Shown: positions 34,771 through 42,953 of the stretch, in pieces
Position numbering within the stretch: position 1 is the stretch's first letter
Layout of the letters: each line of letters opens with the position of its first letter
Assembly: GCF_000379625.1 (NCBI RefSeq)
Contig: NZ_KB903246.1
Coordinates: forward strand, 124,001 to 188,000
Length of the DNA stretch: 64,000 nucleotides
DNA from: Actinomycetospora chiangmaiensis DSM 45062
GTDB lineage: Bacteria; Actinomycetota; Actinomycetes; Mycobacteriales; Pseudonocardiaceae
Direction: 5' to 3'
Translations under genes and position numbers: made by a program
The notes under the pieces: model-generated
Database searches by the model: none
What the model was told of the DNA's origin: nothing
The model's input: only the letters and a program-made list of their open reading frames with translations

Positions 34771-35885
34771 CCGCGCGCGGCCAGGGCGGTCAGCTCGGCG
34801 TCGAGGTCACGAGCGGAGAACGTCCGCGCCGCCCGGAAGAGCTCGTCCCGACGACGGGGGTCGGCGGCCAGGGCCGCGACCTCACGGGCCACGTCCGCGA
34901 CGGTCGGGCAGGCGACGGCGAGCCCGGCGTCGGCCAGCGCGCGGGCGGCCGCCCGCCCGTGCCCGGGCACCGGTGTGGCGAACAGGACCGGCCGACCGAC
35001 CGCCAGTGCCTCGCTCGCGATCATCCCGCCGCCGGTGGTCAGCACGACGTCGGCCGCGGCCATCTCGACGGGCACTGTGTCCGTCCAGCCGAGGACCCGG
35101 AGCCGGGGGTCGCCCCGGGCGTCGAGCCGGCGGCGGAGCGCGTCGTTGCGCCCGGCGAGCACGACGGCGTGCGCACCCGCCGTCAGGACCGCGTCGGTGA
35201 CCGCCTCGAGCGACCCGAAGCCCAGCGATCCGCCGGTGACGAGGACCGTGATCCCCCCTCGTGGCAGCAAAGCGTCGTTGCTGTCACCCGGTGGCAGCAA
35301 CGACACTCCGCTGTCACGAAGCGACGGCGTGAACCGCGGATCGACCGCCGGCGGGACGACCCGGACCTCCCGGGCCCCGAGCCGACGGGCGTCGGCCGCG
35401 GCGGCGTCGAGCATCGTCCAGGTCTCGTCGACGTCGGGCCAGATCCAGAAGGGGTGCACGGCGGGGTCGGTGACGACGGCGACGGTGCGGGCGGCCAGCT
35501 CGCCGCGGCGGCGCAGCAGCGCGAGCCCGCCGGTGGTGACGGGGTAGGTGCACACGACGAGGTCCGGGTCGTGGGCGCGCAGCACCGGGCGGAGGGCTCG
35601 CGCGGTCGCCGGGGCCCCGAGCCGCTGGAAGAACGCGGCGACGGGGGGCAGCCGGCCGAGCACGTCGTAGGCGAGGCCGTACAGCCCGGGCGCCGACCGC
35701 ATCACCACGCGGTAGGCCGCCGTCAGCAGCGCCGTGCGGCGCGGGCCGCCCGCGACCGTCTCCACCTCGGTGACGACGGCGGCCGGCCACAGCGCCCGCA
35801 TCCGCGTCGCGAGCGCCCGGGCGGCCGCGACGTGACCCTCGCCGACCGGCGCCGACAGCACCAGGACCCGCCGTGGTGACCGCAC
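34767..35885 (-). CDS. MGDG-synthase-like GT-B glycosyltransferase
   Basis: 372 residues from GTG 35885; TAGCGT on this strand ends 6 bases before it, so the mRNA is probably leaderless. The N-terminal lipid-acceptor domain starts RRVLVLSAPVGEGHVAAARA (G-E-G-H as in monogalactosyldiacylglycerol synthases). The C-terminal nucleotide-sugar domain has VTGGSLGFGSLEAV and TTGGGMIASEALAVGRPVLF followed by PVPGHG. It probably glycosylates a membrane lipid on the cytosolic face. Residues about 190-210 are encoded by repeat DNA (35261-35317). The paralogue at 35873 starts inside its 5' end. Confidence 0.82.
   Translation of the reverse strand: MRSPRRVLVLSAPVGEGHVAAARALATRMRALWPAAVVTEVETVAGGPRRTALLTAAYRVVMRSAPGLYGLAYDVLGRLPPVAAFFQRLGAPATARALRPVLRAHDPDLVVCTYPVTTGGLALLRRRGELAARTVAVVTDPAVHPFWIWPDVDETWTMLDAAAADARRLGAREVRVVPPAVDPRFTPSLRDSGVSLLPPGDSNDALLPRGGITVLVTGGSLGFGSLEAVTDAVLTAGAHAVVLAGRNDALRRRLDARGDPRLRVLGWTDTVPVEMAAADVVLTTGGGMIASEALAVGRPVLFATPVPGHGRAAARALADAGLAVACPTVADVAREVAALAADPRRRDELFRAARTFSARDLDAELTALAARG
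35261..35317. repeat. Two palindromic repeat units inside the glycosyltransferase gene
   Basis: 35261-35287 and 35291-35317 are 27-base units with common ends GTGGCAGCAA and GCTGTCAC. The first matches the intergenic copy at 2552-2577 (minus strand) with one mismatch. They add about 20 residues between the two Rossmann domains without breaking the frame. Confidence 0.82.
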
Positions 35886-38164
35886 GACCGCACGCTAACG
35901 ACCCGACGCGCGTCCTGGTCCTCACCGGGTCGGTCGGCGCGGGCCACGACGCGGCGGCCGCGGCCGTCGCGGAGCGGGTCGCCGCACGGTGGCCGGACGC
36001 GTCCGCGCCCGTGGTGGACGTGCTCGGCGGCTCCGCCACGTCGGAACGCATCTACGCGGCGTGCGTCCGCACCCTGCCGTGGCTGTACGCGCTGCACCAC
36101 TGGCTGCTGGGGCACGTCCCGGTGTTCCGCGCCGGCACCCGGGCCGTGCTGGGTCGGCTGCACGCCCGGGCCGTCGCCGCCGCGCTCCGCGACCACGCCC
36201 CCGACCTCGTCGTCACGACCGTTCCCGAGGGCGTCCAGGCCCTGGCCCACCTGCGACGACGCGGGCGGGTGGCCGCCCCCGTCGTCGTGGTCCTCGCCGA
36301 CCCCGCCCCGCACCCGCTGTGGTGCGACGCCGACCTGGACCTGCACCTGGTGACGACCCCGGAGGCCGCCCGCCGCGTCGCGCGGCACGCCCCGGGGGCG
36401 CGGGTCGGGCTCGCGGAGGTCCCGGTCGCCGCGGCCCGGCGGGGCGTCCCCGCCGTCGGCGGACACGCGGGACGACGGGTGTTCGTGACGACGGGCTCGC
36501 TCGGCTTCGGCGACCTGCCGGCGATCGTCGCGGCGGTGCGGGCGGCCGGCGCCGAGGTCGTCACCGCCCACGCCGACCCGACCGTCCGTGGCCGCCTCGC
36601 CGGGCCGGGCGTCGAGGTCCACGCCTGGATCGACGACCCCGCGGCCGTCCTCGGGGCCGTGGACGCCGTCGTCACCACCGGCGGCGGCGCGAGCTGCTTC
36701 GAGGCGCTGGCCGCGGGCGTCCCGCTGCTCGTGGTCGACCCGGTCCCCGGGCACGGCCGCGCCAACGCCCTCGTCCTCGCCCGGGCCGGCCTGGCCCGGT
36801 ACTGCCGGACCACCGCCGAGCTCACCACGGCGCTGCGCGGGGATCTCCCCGCCGCCCACGTCGGGACGGCGCCCGACCTCGCGGCGGCGATCGCCCCCGT
36901 CGTCGGGACCGCCCGGGCGCCGCTGCGGGCGGAGGACGCCCTGTTCCTCGACGCCGCGACCGGGACGGTGCCCCAGGTGCTCGGGGCGCGGATCGTGGTG
37001 GCGGCGGGCCCCGAGGTGGACTGGCCCGCGCTGCTCGCCGGCCGGGTGCGGGACCGGGCCGCCGGCCTGGACCTGCTGGCCCGGCGCCTCGTCGGCCGGA
37101 CGTGGGTGCCGGTCGTGCCGGACCCGGCCGACCACGTCGTGCCGACCCGGGCGACCGATCCCGACGACCTCGCCACCGAGGTGCTCACCGCCCCGGTCGA
37201 CCCGCGCGGTGTCGGCTGGCGGCTCGCCGCGGCGACCACCGGCGGGGAGACCACGATCGTCGCCGCCGTGCACCACGCGCTCGGCGACGGTCTGGCCGTC
37301 ACCGACGCGCTCGTCCGGCTGCTCACCGACGAGTCGGCAGCCCTCCCCACCAGCGCCCGGACCGGCGCCGGTGACCCGCACCCACCCGCCGTCGGGAGCC
37401 TCCGGGGCGTCGTCGCGCTGGCGTCGCGGGGGTTCGCCGGGAGCCGCCCGTTCCCCGCGGGGAACGCCCGGGGCGTGCACCACGTCGGCCGGGTGTGGGA
37501 CGCCGCGACGATCCGGCGGACCGCCCGGGCGCACGGGACGTCGACGACCGTGGTCGTCCTGACGGTCCTCGCGGAGGCGTTGTCCGGCACCGGGGCCCCG
37601 ACGATCCGGGCGATGGTGCCGCTGACGACCCGGCTCCGGGGCGCCGCGTGGTCCGCCGCCGCGGGTAACCGGACGGCCGCCGTCGCGATCGACCTGCCGA
37701 CCGCACCCTTGTCCCCCGCAGACCGCCTCGCCCGGGTCGCGTCGACGCTCGAGGCCGCCCGGCGCTCCGGCCAGGCCGACGGGGCGGTCGCGGTGCTGGC
37801 CGTGCTCGGCCGCCTGCCGGCCGGCGTGCAGCACGCCTTCGCCCGCCTGACCTACCGGTCGGCGTTCTTCCACCTGCTGACGTCGGTGATGCCGGGCGTC
37901 CGGCGCCCGCTGCACGTCGCGGGCGGCCGGATCCGGCAGGTGGTGCCGATCCTGCCGCTCGCCCCGGGGGTGGGGCTGGCGTTCGGGGCGATCGCGTGGG
38001 CCGACACGCTCGGGGTGGGCATCACCCTCGACGACGCCGTGGTCGACCCGGCCCTCGACGTCCCCGCCCGGGTGGGCGCGGCGCTGGCACGCCTCTGCGG
38101 CCCGGCGGCCCGGCGCGGGACGGAGGATCGTGGGCTCGCGCCGACGGGAAGGAGCGCGCGATGA
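35873..38164 (+). CDS. Fusion of MGDG-synthase-like glycosyltransferase and WS/DGAT-type acyltransferase
   Basis: 763 residues from GTG 35873 (or GTG 35876); no later start keeps the first strand. Residues 1-330: GT-B fold, LTGSVGAGHDAAAAAVAERV, FVTTGSLGFGDLPAIVAAVR, TTGGGASCFEALAAGVPLLV and DPVPGHGRAN. Residues about 345-750: wax ester synthase/DGAT-like domain beginning LRAEDALFLDAATGTVPQVL, with catalytic HHALGDG at 467-473. The fusion suggests one enzyme that glycosylates a lipid and acylates it, or acts on the product of its head-to-head paralogue. The first 13 bases overlap that gene antisense. It is coupled by ATGA to a DMT permease. Confidence 0.85.
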   Translation: MVTARPHANDPTRVLVLTGSVGAGHDAAAAAVAERVAARWPDASAPVVDVLGGSATSERIYAACVRTLPWLYALHHWLLGHVPVFRAGTRAVLGRLHARAVAAALRDHAPDLVVTTVPEGVQALAHLRRRGRVAAPVVVVLADPAPHPLWCDADLDLHLVTTPEAARRVARHAPGARVGLAEVPVAAARRGVPAVGGHAGRRVFVTTGSLGFGDLPAIVAAVRAAGAEVVTAHADPTVRGRLAGPGVEVHAWIDDPAAVLGAVDAVVTTGGGASCFEALAAGVPLLVVDPVPGHGRANALVLARAGLARYCRTTAELTTALRGDLPAAHVGTAPDLAAAIAPVVGTARAPLRAEDALFLDAATGTVPQVLGARIVVAAGPEVDWPALLAGRVRDRAAGLDLLARRLVGRTWVPVVPDPADHVVPTRATDPDDLATEVLTAPVDPRGVGWRLAAATTGGETTIVAAVHHALGDGLAVTDALVRLLTDESAALPTSARTGAGDPHPPAVGSLRGVVALASRGFAGSRPFPAGNARGVHHVGRVWDAATIRRTARAHGTSTTVVVLTVLAEALSGTGAPTIRAMVPLTTRLRGAAWSAAAGNRTAAVAIDLPTAPLSPADRLARVASTLEAARRSGQADGAVAVLAVLGRLPAGVQHAFARLTYRSAFFHLLTSVMPGVRRPLHVAGGRIRQVVPILPLAPGVGLAFGAIAWADTLGVGITLDDAVVDPALDVPARVGAALARLCGPAARRGTEDRGLAPTGRSAR

Positions 38165-39087
38165 CCGACACGGTGTCCCTGCTCGTGGCCGTCCCCGCGG
38201 CGATCCTCGGGGCGGCCGGATTCGGGATGTCCAGCGCCGCCCAGCAGCGCGCCACCCACGAGGTGCCGGTCGCACCGACCCTGTCGCCCCGCCTGCTCGT
38301 CGAGCTGGCCCGGCACCCGTGGTGGCTGCTCGGACTCGGCACGACGGTGCTCGCGCTGGCCATGCAGCTCGTGGCGTTGGCGTTCGGCCCGCTGACGATC
38401 GTGCAGCCGCTGCTCGTCACCGGCTGCGTGTTCGCGGGCGTCTTCGCCGCGCTGCTGCACCACCGCGCCCCCGACCGGTGGGTGGTCGGCGGCGGCCTGC
38501 TCACCGCCGCGGGCCTCGCCGGTTTCCTCCTGCTGGCCCGGCCGGTCGCGGCCGGCCCGAACGCCGAGCACCTCGACGTCACCGACAACCCGACCTTCCT
38601 CGTCACGCTGGTCGTGGTGCTCGCCGGGTGCCTGGTGTGGGCGGGGGTCTCGACCCATCCGAGCCGTGTCCTCGCCCTCGCCCTCGGCACCGGGATCCTC
38701 TTCGGCGTCACCGCCGCACTCATGAAGGCGGTGACCACAGCCGTGCGCGGCGGCGCCGGGGAGCTGTTCACCACGCCCGCGCTCTACGCCGCCTGTGTGA
38801 TCGGACCCATGGGCTTCCTGCTCAGCCAGAACACCTTCCAGCAGGGCCGGCTGGTGTCGCCGTCGGTCGCGGTGATCACCACCGCCGACCCGATCGTCGC
38901 GGTCTTCGCCGGCATCGCGTGGCTCGGCGAGTCGATCGACACGTCCTGGCCGCTGCTCGTCGGCCAGATCGTGTCCGGCGTGGTCGTGCTGGCCGGGATC
39001 GCGTCGGTGACCCTGCGCAGCACGATCCTGCTCCGACGCGGCACCGCCCCCGAGGACGCCGCCGCCTGGGAGGCCCGCGACCCGTGA
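38161..39087 (+). CDS. DMT-superfamily permease
   Basis: 308 residues from ATG 38161, in an ATGA overlap with the fusion enzyme. Nine or ten hydrophobic helices, including AVPAAILGAAGFGMSSAAQQ, WLLGLGTTVLALAMQLVALA, FGPLTIVQPLLVTGCVFAGV and SVAVITTADPIVAVFAGIAW with the EamA-like LGESID end. It resembles the Mg2+-transporter NIPA-like or EamA branch of DMT proteins. In this operon it could move a sugar-lipid precursor or flip a lipid; that is inference. Confidence 0.78.
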   Translation: MTDTVSLLVAVPAAILGAAGFGMSSAAQQRATHEVPVAPTLSPRLLVELARHPWWLLGLGTTVLALAMQLVALAFGPLTIVQPLLVTGCVFAGVFAALLHHRAPDRWVVGGGLLTAAGLAGFLLLARPVAAGPNAEHLDVTDNPTFLVTLVVVLAGCLVWAGVSTHPSRVLALALGTGILFGVTAALMKAVTTAVRGGAGELFTTPALYAACVIGPMGFLLSQNTFQQGRLVSPSVAVITTADPIVAVFAGIAWLGESIDTSWPLLVGQIVSGVVVLAGIASVTLRSTILLRRGTAPEDAAAWEARDP

Positions 39088-39779
39088 CGATCCTCGTGAC
39101 CGGCGCCTCGTCGGGCATCGGCGCGGCCGTCGCCCGTCGGCTCGCGGGCCGACCGCTGGTACTCGTCGGCCGCGACGCCGCCCGCCTGGACGCCACGGCG
39201 ACCGCGACCGGCGGCACCCCGGTCCGCGCCGACCTCACGAACGCTTCGGGCCGCGCCGCCGTCTCCGCCGCCTGCGCCGGCCCCGTCGAGCTCGCGGTGC
39301 ACGCCGCCGGGATCGGCGCCCACGGCCCCTTCCCGACGACGGGTCCTGCCGGACCCCTGCTCGCCGCCGACCTGGAGGCGCCGATCGAGCTGACGCGCGC
39401 GCTGTGGCCGGGACTGGTCGCCGCCCGGGGGCACGTGGTGTTCGTGGCGTCGATCGCGGCGCTCGGGGTCGCGGGCGAGACGACGTACTCGGCGGCGAAG
39501 GCGGGGCTGCGGACGTTCGCGGACGCGCTGCGCCTGGAGTCCCGCGACGTCGGCGTGACCACCGTGCTGCCCGGGGCGGTCGACACCCCGTTCCTGGCCC
39601 GGCGCGGCTACGACCGCCGCGTCCCCCGGCCGGTGTCGGCGGACGCCGTGGCCGACGCCCTGCTACGCGGGGTGGCCCGGCGTCGGGCGGAGGTGTTCGT
39701 CCCGCGCTGGCTCCGCGCCGCGTCCGTGGTGCAGGGCGCGGCGCCGGGGCTCTACCGCCGGTGCGCGCCGCGCTCGTGA
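39084..39779 (+). CDS. Short-chain dehydrogenase/reductase
   Basis: 231 residues from GTG 39084, overlapping the permease stop by 4 bases. Classical SDR: TILVTGASSGIGAAVARRLA (NAD(P) loop), VHAAGIGAHGPF (NAG equivalent), FVASIAALGVAGETTYSAAK with the catalytic Ser and Y-x3-K, and LPGAVDTPFLARRGYDR. The Arg in LVLVGRDAARL suggests NADP(H). It is the last gene of the glycosyltransferase-acyltransferase operon; the substrate may be a lipid alcohol or ketone. Confidence 0.85.
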   Translation: MTILVTGASSGIGAAVARRLAGRPLVLVGRDAARLDATATATGGTPVRADLTNASGRAAVSAACAGPVELAVHAAGIGAHGPFPTTGPAGPLLAADLEAPIELTRALWPGLVAARGHVVFVASIAALGVAGETTYSAAKAGLRTFADALRLESRDVGVTTVLPGAVDTPFLARRGYDRRVPRPVSADAVADALLRGVARRRAEVFVPRWLRAASVVQGAAPGLYRRCAPRS

Positions 39780-39828
39780 GCGCCGCGGGACCACGGGGCC
39801 TCAGGGCGCTCACGGGCGTGGCGCTCAC
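39776..39828. terminator. Hairpins between convergent SDR and dapC
   Basis: GTGAGCGCC (39776-39784) can pair with either GGCGCTCAC copy (39805-39813 or 39820-39828), giving two alternative stems. The SDR stop is inside the first arm. Confidence 0.6.
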
Positions 39829-39834
39829 CGGCAC

Positions 39835-40953
39835 TCAGAGGCGCGAGGCGCCCCGCTCGATCCGCTCGTCCGACGCCGTGAGCGCGATCCGCACGTGCTC
39901 GCCGCCGTCGGGCCCGTAGAACTCCCCGGGCGCGACGAGGACGCCGCGTTCGGCGAACCACCCGACGGTCGTCCGGCACGGTTCCCCGCGGGTCGCCCAC
40001 AGGTAGAGCCCGGCCTCGGAGTGGTCGATCGTGAACCCGGCCTTCTCCAGCGCCGGACGCAGCACGTCACGGCGGGCGTCGTAGCGCTGGCGGGTCACGG
40101 CCACGTGGAAGTCGTCCGACAGCGCCGCCGTCATCGCCTCCTGCACCGGGCGCGGCACGATCATCCCGGCGTGCTTCCGGACGGCGAGCAGCGAGGCCAC
40201 CAGCGCCGGGTCACCCGCGACGAACGCCGCCCGGTACCCCGCGAGCTGCGAGGTCTTGGACAGCGAGTGGACCGCCAGCAGGCCCTCGAGCGACCCGCCG
40301 TGGACCCTCGGGTCCAGCACCGACACCGGGTCGGACCCGGGTCCGGGCAGGCCCAGGTAGCACTCGTCGGAGGCCACGACCGCGCCGATCTCCCGCGCCT
40401 CGGCGACCCGTGCGGCCAACGCCTCGGCCGACAGCACCCGACCGGTCGGGTTGGACGGCGAGTTCAGCCAGACCAGCCGCGCGTCGCGCGGCAGCGGCCC
40501 GTCGTCGGGAACGCGGACCGCCTCGGCGCCCGCCAGCAGCGCGCCGACCTCGTAGGTCGGGTACGCCAGCGACGGGATGGCGACGGTCGCACCGCGCAGT
40601 CCCAGCAGCGTGGGCAGCCACGCGACCAGCTCCTTGGAGCCGATCGTGGGCAGCACCGCGTCGGGCTCCAGCCCGGCGACGCCGAAACGCCGCGAGAGCG
40701 CCTCGACGACGGCGTGCCGCAGCGCCGGCGTGCCGTGGGTCTGCGGGTAGCCCGGCGAGTTCCAGGCCTCCTGCAGGGCGGTCGCGACGACGGCGGGCAC
40801 CGGGTCGACCGGGGTGCCCACGGAGAGGTCGACGACGCCGTCGGGATGCGACCGCGCCGTCGCCGTCTCCGCGGCGAGACTGTCCCAGGGGAAGTCCGGG
40901 AGGACCGGGAGACCTCCCGTCGCTCCGCTCGCCCGATCCGGCCCCGGTGTCAC
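39835..40953 (-). CDS. dapC: Succinyldiaminopimelate transaminase
   Basis: 372 residues from GTG 40953, coupled to the ferredoxin gene as GTGA. PLP fold type I aminotransferase: [67 protein letters not shown] and the PLP lysine in [20 protein letters not shown]. In actinobacteria the ferredoxin-linked gene is DapC, acting between DapD and DapE of this window. The first residues (DRASGATGG) derive from the dispersed CCCGTCGCTCCGCTCGCC motif. Confidence 0.88.
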   Translation of the reverse strand: MTPGPDRASGATGGLPVLPDFPWDSLAAETATARSHPDGVVDLSVGTPVDPVPAVVATALQEAWNSPGYPQTHGTPALRHAVVEALSRRFGVAGLEPDAVLPTIGSKELVAWLPTLLGLRGATVAIPSLAYPTYEVGALLAGAEAVRVPDDGPLPRDARLVWLNSPSNPTGRVLSAEALAARVAEAREIGAVVASDECYLGLPGPGSDPVSVLDPRVHGGSLEGLLAVHSLSKTSQLAGYRAAFVAGDPALVASLLAVRKHAGMIVPRPVQEAMTAALSDDFHVAVTRQRYDARRDVLRPALEKAGFTIDHSEAGLYLWATRGEPCRTTVGWFAERGVLVAPGEFYGPDGGEHVRIALTASDERIERGASRL

Positions 40954-41270
40954 TCGCCCTGCGGGGGCAGGCTCGGCACGGGGCCCGCGTCCTTGTCGAC
41001 CTTGCCGACCTTGGAGGCGCCGCCCGGCGACCCCAGCTCGTCGAAGAAGTCGACGTTGGCCTGGGTGTAGACGGACCACTGGTCCGGCACGTCGTCCTCG
41101 TAATAGATGGCCTCGACCGGGCACACCGGCTCGCAGGCACCGCAGTCGACGCACTCGTCGGGGTGGATGTACATCATCCGGCCGCCCTCGTAGATGCAGT
41201 CGACCGGGCACTCCTCGATGCACGCCTTGTCGAGCACGTCCACACACGGTTCGGCGATCACGTACGTCAC
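40950..41270 (-). CDS. fdxA: 7Fe ferredoxin (FdxA/FdxC type)
   Basis: 106 residues from GTG 41270, with AGGAG upstream. The N-terminal cluster ligands [17 protein letters not shown] form the 3Fe-4S site together with a fourth motif, and [20 protein letters not shown] gives the 4Fe-4S site. [20 protein letters not shown] is the typical extension of actinobacterial FdxA. Small electron carrier; its partner cannot be stated. The pairing with dapC is conserved in mycobacteria (fdxC, from memory). Confidence 0.92.
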   Translation of the reverse strand: MTYVIAEPCVDVLDKACIEECPVDCIYEGGRMMYIHPDECVDCGACEPVCPVEAIYYEDDVPDQWSVYTQANVDFFDELGSPGGASKVGKVDKDAGPVPSLPPQGE

Positions 41271-41376
41271 GTCGGCTCCTGCTCCCTACTCAACTCGAGG
41301 TGTCCTCACCACCGGGCCGGTGGTGGTCGGCCCGCACGGGTGATGAAACGCCCCCGCAGTATTCCGTCCGGCGGCG

Positions 41377-41410
41377 CGTCGTGCCCGGGCGGGTCGCCCG
41401 TCCCACGACG
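41377..41410 (-). terminator. Hairpin downstream of the 41448 gene
   Basis: CGTCGTG (41377-41383) pairs with CACGACG (41404-41410), with an inner GGGCG/CGCCC pairing. A second small stem (ACCACC/GGTGGT near 41310) lies closer to fdxA. The 177-base gap shows no gene. Confidence 0.55.
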
Positions 41411-41447
41411 TGTCGGGCGCCACACCCGTCACGGGGGACCCCGACGG

Positions 41448-42293
41448 CTACCCGTGCTCCCGGGCCACCCATGCGGCGGCCCGCTTGGCGGCCCGCTTGA
41501 GGCCCGAACGCTCGGCCTTGTAGGCCCCGAACGCGCCCACGACAGGCAGGTTCGCGAGCGCCCGCCAGAACCGTCGGCCCTGGGGTCGGCGTCCCAGCTC
41601 GTCGTGCAGCGCGAAGAGCGACCGTCCCATCCGCCACACCGCCCGCGCGAGCGATCGCAGCCGGCTGTCGCCGGAGTGGTCGCGGTGCAGGTCCCCGGTG
41701 AGGTCGGCGGCGTCGCGCTCGATCTGCTCGCCGTGGGCGTCGCCGGCGGGGTCGAGATCGCGCTCGAACAGCACGGACGCGAGGAGCCGGACCTGCTCGT
41801 CGCGGCCGGTCAGCCCGTGCTCGCCCGCGATCGCGCAGATCACCAGACCCTGCGCGGAGAGCCCGAGGATGTCCGACACGGGCAGACGGCGGGCCAGCGC
41901 CCCACCGATCCCGGGGAACGCCGCGATCGCCGAGGTGAAGCGGCCGACCCGCCCGACCCACCACTGGTCCCGCTCCTCGGGCGACATCACGGCCCAGCGC
42001 GGGGTGCCGGGCAGGCGCGAGGTGGCGAGGCGGTCCAGGACACGGCCCCGCAGCCGCCGCACCGTCCGCCCGATCTTCTGCCGCCGGCTCCGCGCGGGCG
42101 GCTCCTCGGTGGTCGGGCCCTCCAGCTCCAGCGACCGCCGCTGGGCGAGCCTGCCCAGCCGGAACGGGTCGGCGTCGCGCAGCCCGGACAGCACCGGCCC
42201 GGTCGCCGCGACGAAGGGTCGCAGCACGCTGATGATGTACTCGTCGGACACGGCGGCCATGTCCGCCTCATGCCCGATCCGGGGGGTGGCCAC
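41448..42293 (-). CDS. Conserved hypothetical protein, EcsC- or DUF697-like in character
   Basis: 281 residues from GTG 42293; ATG 42260 would remove 11 residues. I do not recognise the family. It is basic overall, with Arg-rich segments (ARSRRQKIGRTVRRLRGRVL) and a moderately hydrophobic glycine-rich centre (FTSAIAAFPGIGGALARRLP followed by VSDILGLSAQGLVICAIAG) that may be membrane-associated. The C-terminus is Lys/Arg-rich. It is a separate unit, divergent from the next gene over an overlapping -10 pair (42310-42316). Confidence 0.55.
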   Translation of the reverse strand: MATPRIGHEADMAAVSDEYIISVLRPFVAATGPVLSGLRDADPFRLGRLAQRRSLELEGPTTEEPPARSRRQKIGRTVRRLRGRVLDRLATSRLPGTPRWAVMSPEERDQWWVGRVGRFTSAIAAFPGIGGALARRLPVSDILGLSAQGLVICAIAGEHGLTGRDEQVRLLASVLFERDLDPAGDAHGEQIERDAADLTGDLHRDHSGDSRLRSLARAVWRMGRSLFALHDELGRRPQGRRFWRALANLPVVGAFGAYKAERSGLKRAAKRAAAWVAREHG

Positions 42294-42309
42294 ACCGCAT
42301 GGCGTGGGT

Positions 42310-42316
42310 CACAGTA
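42310..42316. promoter_or_regulatory. Overlapping divergent -10 elements
   Basis: CACAGT (42310-42315) ends 6 bases before GTG 42322 on plus. TACTGT (42316-42311) on minus would start a transcript about 10 bases before GTG 42293. Confidence 0.4.
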
Positions 42317-42321
42317 GGCGG

Positions 42322-42915
42322 GTGGACGTCCGGGGCAACGCGGTGCGCGCCGAGGTCGGCGCGCACCTGACCGCGCTCGGCGCCCACCCCGGAGCCTGCC
42401 GCGCGGGCGCGGTCTCGTGGTGGTTCCCGCCGTCGGGCCGCCGCGAGCGACGCCTGCTCTTCCGGCCCGTCCGCGGCCTCGACGAGTGGGAGGTCGAGTA
42501 CGCGGAGCACTCCGCCGACGGCCGTCGCGTGCTCTCCCACGGGACCCGCACGGTGCGCGTCCCCCGCGCCGACCTGACCGCCGCGGTCGACGAGCTCGTC
42601 GGCCGTGGGCTCCCCCGCCGCCGCGGACGCCTCCTTCCCGACGCCGGGTCGGGGCCGGTCGTCGCGGACGGTCCGGCTCCCGGACCCCGCGCGGCCGCCG
42701 CCGCCGCGGCCGCGCACCGCCCGCCTCCCCCGCCGCGGACGGTGCGGGTCGCCGACGGGATGCTGGGGATGCTCGTCGCGGTCGCCCTGCTCGCGGCGTG
42801 CCGGATCGACATCGACCTGGCGCCGAACATCGCGGCCTTCGCCGTCCCGCTGCTCGGCGTCTCGGCGGTGTGGACCCTCATCGGGCTGTCCGGGGCGGAG
42901 CATCGGCGGCGCTGA
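42322..42915 (+). CDS. Hypothetical protein with C-terminal membrane helices
   Basis: 197 residues from GTG 42322. The first 90 residues are a compact soluble domain (VSWWFPPSGRRERRLLFRPV, then LDEWEVEYAEHSADGRRVLS). A Pro/Ala linker follows, and two hydrophobic helices (GMLGMLVAVALLAACRIDI and IAAFAVPLLGVSAVWTLIGL) end the protein. No known family is recognised. It probably acts at the membrane with a cytosolic head. Divergent from 41448-42293. Confidence 0.55.
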   Translation: MDVRGNAVRAEVGAHLTALGAHPGACRAGAVSWWFPPSGRRERRLLFRPVRGLDEWEVEYAEHSADGRRVLSHGTRTVRVPRADLTAAVDELVGRGLPRRRGRLLPDAGSGPVVADGPAPGPRAAAAAAAAHRPPPPPRTVRVADGMLGMLVAVALLAACRIDIDLAPNIAAFAVPLLGVSAVWTLIGLSGAEHRRR

Positions 42916-42953
42916 TCCCGGGCCGCTGCCGCCGGCTCCTCCCCGGCGCACGG

